Below are positions 24,309 through 25,487 of a DNA stretch of 25,487 nt, one piece after another; positions within the stretch are counted from its first letter, which is position 1; each line of letters begins with the position of its first letter. The stretch is from Thioglobus_A sp964344985 (GTDB lineage Bacteria; Pseudomonadota; Gammaproteobacteria; PS1; Pseudothioglobaceae), in the NCBI GenBank assembly GCA_964344985.1, contig CAYFPI010000020.1, forward strand, positions 1-25,487, written 5' to 3'. The position numbers and the translations under genes are program-made. Below the pieces are notes generated by a model. The model saw nothing but the letters and a program-made list of their open reading frames with translations, searched no databases and had not been told where the DNA came from.

Positions 24309-24336
24309 TATAAAAGGGTCAGTGTAAATTAAGTTG
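24309..24336 (+). repeat. 28-bp direct repeat, copy 1
   Basis: Begins TATAAAAGGG, then TC, then AGTGTAAATTAAGTTG. Copy 2 at 24821-24848 differs only at one base (TC to CC). Homology stops at both ends. The GGGTCAGTGTAA-type string resembles the ends seen around IS200-like / REP-associated transposase elements, from memory; no transposase is present. Confidence 0.85.
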
Positions 24337-24383
24337 CAAAAAGAGCTCACCCTGTAAATAAACACTCAATAATGGTTAAAAAA

Positions 24384-24413
24384 AACCCAAGTGGATTGGC
24401 CACTTTGGTTTTT
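24384..24413 (+). terminator. Intrinsic terminator
   Basis: AACCCAAGTGG and CCACTTTGGTT form an 11-bp stem with one mismatch around the loop ATTGG, followed by T5 and preceded by an A-tract. It lies 134 bp after the Sel1-protease stop and is the first good terminator on the + strand after the sortase cluster. Confidence 0.7.
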
Positions 24414-24465
24414 GATAAATAGGGTATATTTGATACTTAAATTTTATAAAGAAATAAAAAAAGGG

Positions 24466-24475
24466 NNNNNNNNNN
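24466..24475. other. Assembly gap (10 N), intergenic
   Basis: Placeholder gap in non-coding DNA between the terminator and the gene fragment at 24549. Because it lies next to repeat-like sequence, it may hide a collapsed repeat. Confidence 0.99.
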
Positions 24476-24523
24476 GTGCCTAGAATTTTTAAAAGCTTGA
24501 ATAATATGTAAAAGAAATTAAAA

Positions 24524-24544
24524 GGGGACGGTACCTATTTTTTT
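24524..24544 (+). repeat. Possible transposon-end remnant
   Basis: GGGGACGGTACC followed by TATTTTTTT. This type of string, with its GGTACC palindrome, recalls the flanks of Y1-transposase elements. It is only 21 bp and single-copy here, so weak. Confidence 0.3.
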
Positions 24545-24548
24545 GATT

Positions 24549-24725
24549 TCAGTCATCTTTAGAAAAGTGATCTAATGCATACGACTGCATTCTAAATAAA
24601 GCAGATTTTTGATCTATTCCATTTGCAACAATCTCTATGCTAAACCAGTCGTCATCTTCAGGGCAGATGAAATCATAAGTGTCTAAGTGACTAATGGCGC
24701 AAAGGTCACAAACCTTTGGGCTTAC
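24549..24725 (-). pseudogene. C-terminal gene fragment, unknown protein
   Basis: A 58-codon open frame without an ATG start ends at TGA 24549-24551. It begins VSPKVCDLCAISHLDTYDF and continues ICPEDDDWFSIEIVANGIDQ, ending ALDHFSKDD. The composition is clearly protein-like (acidic, hydrophobic alternation, CxxC plus a later Cys that could bind metal). It is closed upstream by TGA, so it is probably the remains of a longer gene whose front has been lost or shifted. Not recognised. It lies between the two 28-bp repeats. Confidence 0.55.
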
Positions 24726-24820
24726 TCAAATTTATCAAATATTAGCTGTACAACCATAGTTTAAATTATTGTTGATTAATGTGTATTGTATCTATGTGTT
24801 AATTAATATTTATCAACCCA

Positions 24821-24848
24821 TATAAAAGGGCCAGTGTAAATTAAGTTG
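24821..24848 (+). repeat. 28-bp direct repeat, copy 2
   Basis: Same 28-bp unit as 24309-24336 with one substitution. It lies 80 bp upstream of the toxin-antitoxin pair. Between the copies lie a terminator, a gap and the gene fragment; otherwise 24726-24820 shows nothing coding. Confidence 0.85.
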
Positions 24849-24893
24849 GAAGTTACCCCGCTTTTAGTGCAACCACTGCAATGATGCACAAGA

Positions 24894-24921
24894 TTGACAA
24901 AGTGTATATTTTATGTATTAT
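24894..24921 (+). promoter_or_regulatory. Promoter of the toxin-antitoxin operon
   Basis: Perfect -35 TTGACA (24894-24899), 16-bp spacer, -10 TATTAT (24916-24921). An 8-bp palindrome TTATATAA (24918-24925) overlaps the -10, and GTGCA..TGCAC (24867-24889) flanks the -35; either could bind the antitoxin for autorepression (inference). The predicted start site is at or next to the ATG. Confidence 0.65.
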
Positions 24922-24928
24922 ATAACCT

Positions 24929-25198
24929 ATGAAAATTACTTGGAGTGAGGCGAAGAATGCTGAGTTGGAAAATCTCCGAGGACTGAGTTTCGAAATGGTT
25001 TTGGCGGCAATTGATGATGGCAGGATACTGGCCGATGAGCAGCATCCGAATATAGAAAATTATGGCCATCAAAGAATATTGGTGTTAGATATTGATGGCT
25101 ATGCAGTTACTGTTCCTTATGTGATTAAGGGTGATGATATTTTTCTAAAAACAATGTTTAAAGATCGTAAGATGCAAAGGAGATATTATGGAAGATAA
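24929..25198 (+). CDS. BrnT-like toxin
   Basis: The 89-residue protein has the BrnT layout: MKITWSEAKNAELENLRGLSFEMV (the family's W...K...N...HG/RGISFE start), a central strand ILVLDIDGYAVTVPYV, and an end FLKTMFKDRKMQRRYYGR (family: TMRKATKREVRRY-like). BrnT toxins are RelE-like ribonucleases that stop translation. The ATG has no ribosome site and almost no leader after the predicted promoter. The end overlaps the antitoxin gene by 11 bp, toxin first, as in brnTA. Confidence 0.8.
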   Translation: MKITWSEAKNAELENLRGLSFEMVLAAIDDGRILADEQHPNIENYGHQRILVLDIDGYAVTVPYVIKGDDIFLKTMFKDRKMQRRYYGR

Positions 25199-25475
25199 TA
25201 AAATGAAATTTGACTCTCTGAATAAAGAAGAGGCTGATATTGTTGAGGCTGTTGAAAACGGAGAATTCACCCCTATTGGAGATATAGAAGATAGGGTTGA
25301 TTATTGGCAAGCAGCTGTAAAGGAAACCATCAAAAGAAAATCAATCCACCTTAAATTGCAAGAGCGCGACGTGCAAAAAATTCGTGCTATTGCTTATGAG
25401 CAAGGTATTCCATATCAAACGTTAATTGGCTCTATTATCCATCAGTATGCAAAGAATGCAGAATCTAAGATTTAA
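25188..25475 (+). CDS. CopG/BrnA-like antitoxin
   Basis: The 95-residue protein pairs with the upstream toxin. An acidic N-terminal half (LNKEEADIVEAVENGEF) precedes a ribbon-helix-helix DNA-binding segment (SIHLKLQERDVQKIRAIAYEQ, then GIPYQTLIGSIIHQY), which matches the CopG-like pattern seen in such antitoxins. ATG 25188 follows AGGAGATATT; an in-frame ATG at 25203 is an alternative. The strong ribosome site compared with none for the toxin would favour antitoxin excess. It presumably represses its own promoter. Confidence 0.82.
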   Translation: MEDNKMKFDSLNKEEADIVEAVENGEFTPIGDIEDRVDYWQAAVKETIKRKSIHLKLQERDVQKIRAIAYEQGIPYQTLIGSIIHQYAKNAESKI

Positions 25476-25487
25476 TGGAACGCTACC

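Noticed and set aside
1..25487. CRISPR arrays, tRNA or rRNA genes, replication origin
   Set aside because: No regularly spaced repeats, cloverleaf-like sequence or rRNA-like segment was seen by reading both strands; a covariance-model scan was not possible.

Overview
The window is AT-rich (about 35-40% G+C by eye) and gene-dense. It looks like a marine sulfur-oxidising gammaproteobacterium of the SUP05 / Ca. Thioglobus / bivalve-symbiont type. That placement rests on gene content (secreted DsrE-like protein, SelD-SelU, class Ia ribonucleotide reductase with a YfaE-type ferredoxin, a proteobacterial sortase locus) and base composition, so it is inference. The assembly contains four 10-N runs (4418-4427, 19245-19254, 23186-23195, 24466-24475). 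They behave as fixed-size placeholders and break or distort three genes.

Layout. 1-3180: nhaA (+) and ilvD (-), convergent on a strong bidirectional terminator. 3258-4285: an ArgA-like stand-alone acetyltransferase and RNase T. 4254-6479: 5-oxoprolinase genes pxpA-pxpB-pxpC (-). 6532-9335: dimeric-type dUTPase, selD and selU/mnmH (+). 9324-13152: nrdA, an unannotated 29-codon membrane ORF, nrdB and a 2Fe-2S ferredoxin (-), behind tandem promoters carrying two NrdR boxes one phased step apart. 13454-15053: a 2Fe-2S flavoprotein reductase (-) and a secreted DsrE-like protein (+).

15050-21778 is the most interesting part. It holds a CreBC-type two-component system whose kinase gene is broken by a small deletion/frameshift, then a divergent SH3/coiled-coil/anchor protein. 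Next is a proteobacterial dedicated sortase cluster: a sortase-fold protein that has lost the catalytic His and Cys, two small ORFs, a VIT-vWA sortase target, an intact sortase, and a 61-residue two-helix membrane protein coupled to the sortase stop codon. The target's C-terminal signal reads AAKTAT where an LPxT-type motif is expected. The active sortase presumably processes the surface VIT-vWA protein. The inactive paralogue and the small membrane protein are candidate undescribed accessory factors.

21843-24250 encodes a secreted fusion of about twelve Sel1-like repeats to a C-terminal trypsin-like protease, split only by an assembly gap. 24251-24928 is gene-poor: a terminator, two copies of a 28-bp repeat, a decayed gene fragment and a gap. 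It leads into a BrnT/BrnA-type toxin-antitoxin pair at the right edge.
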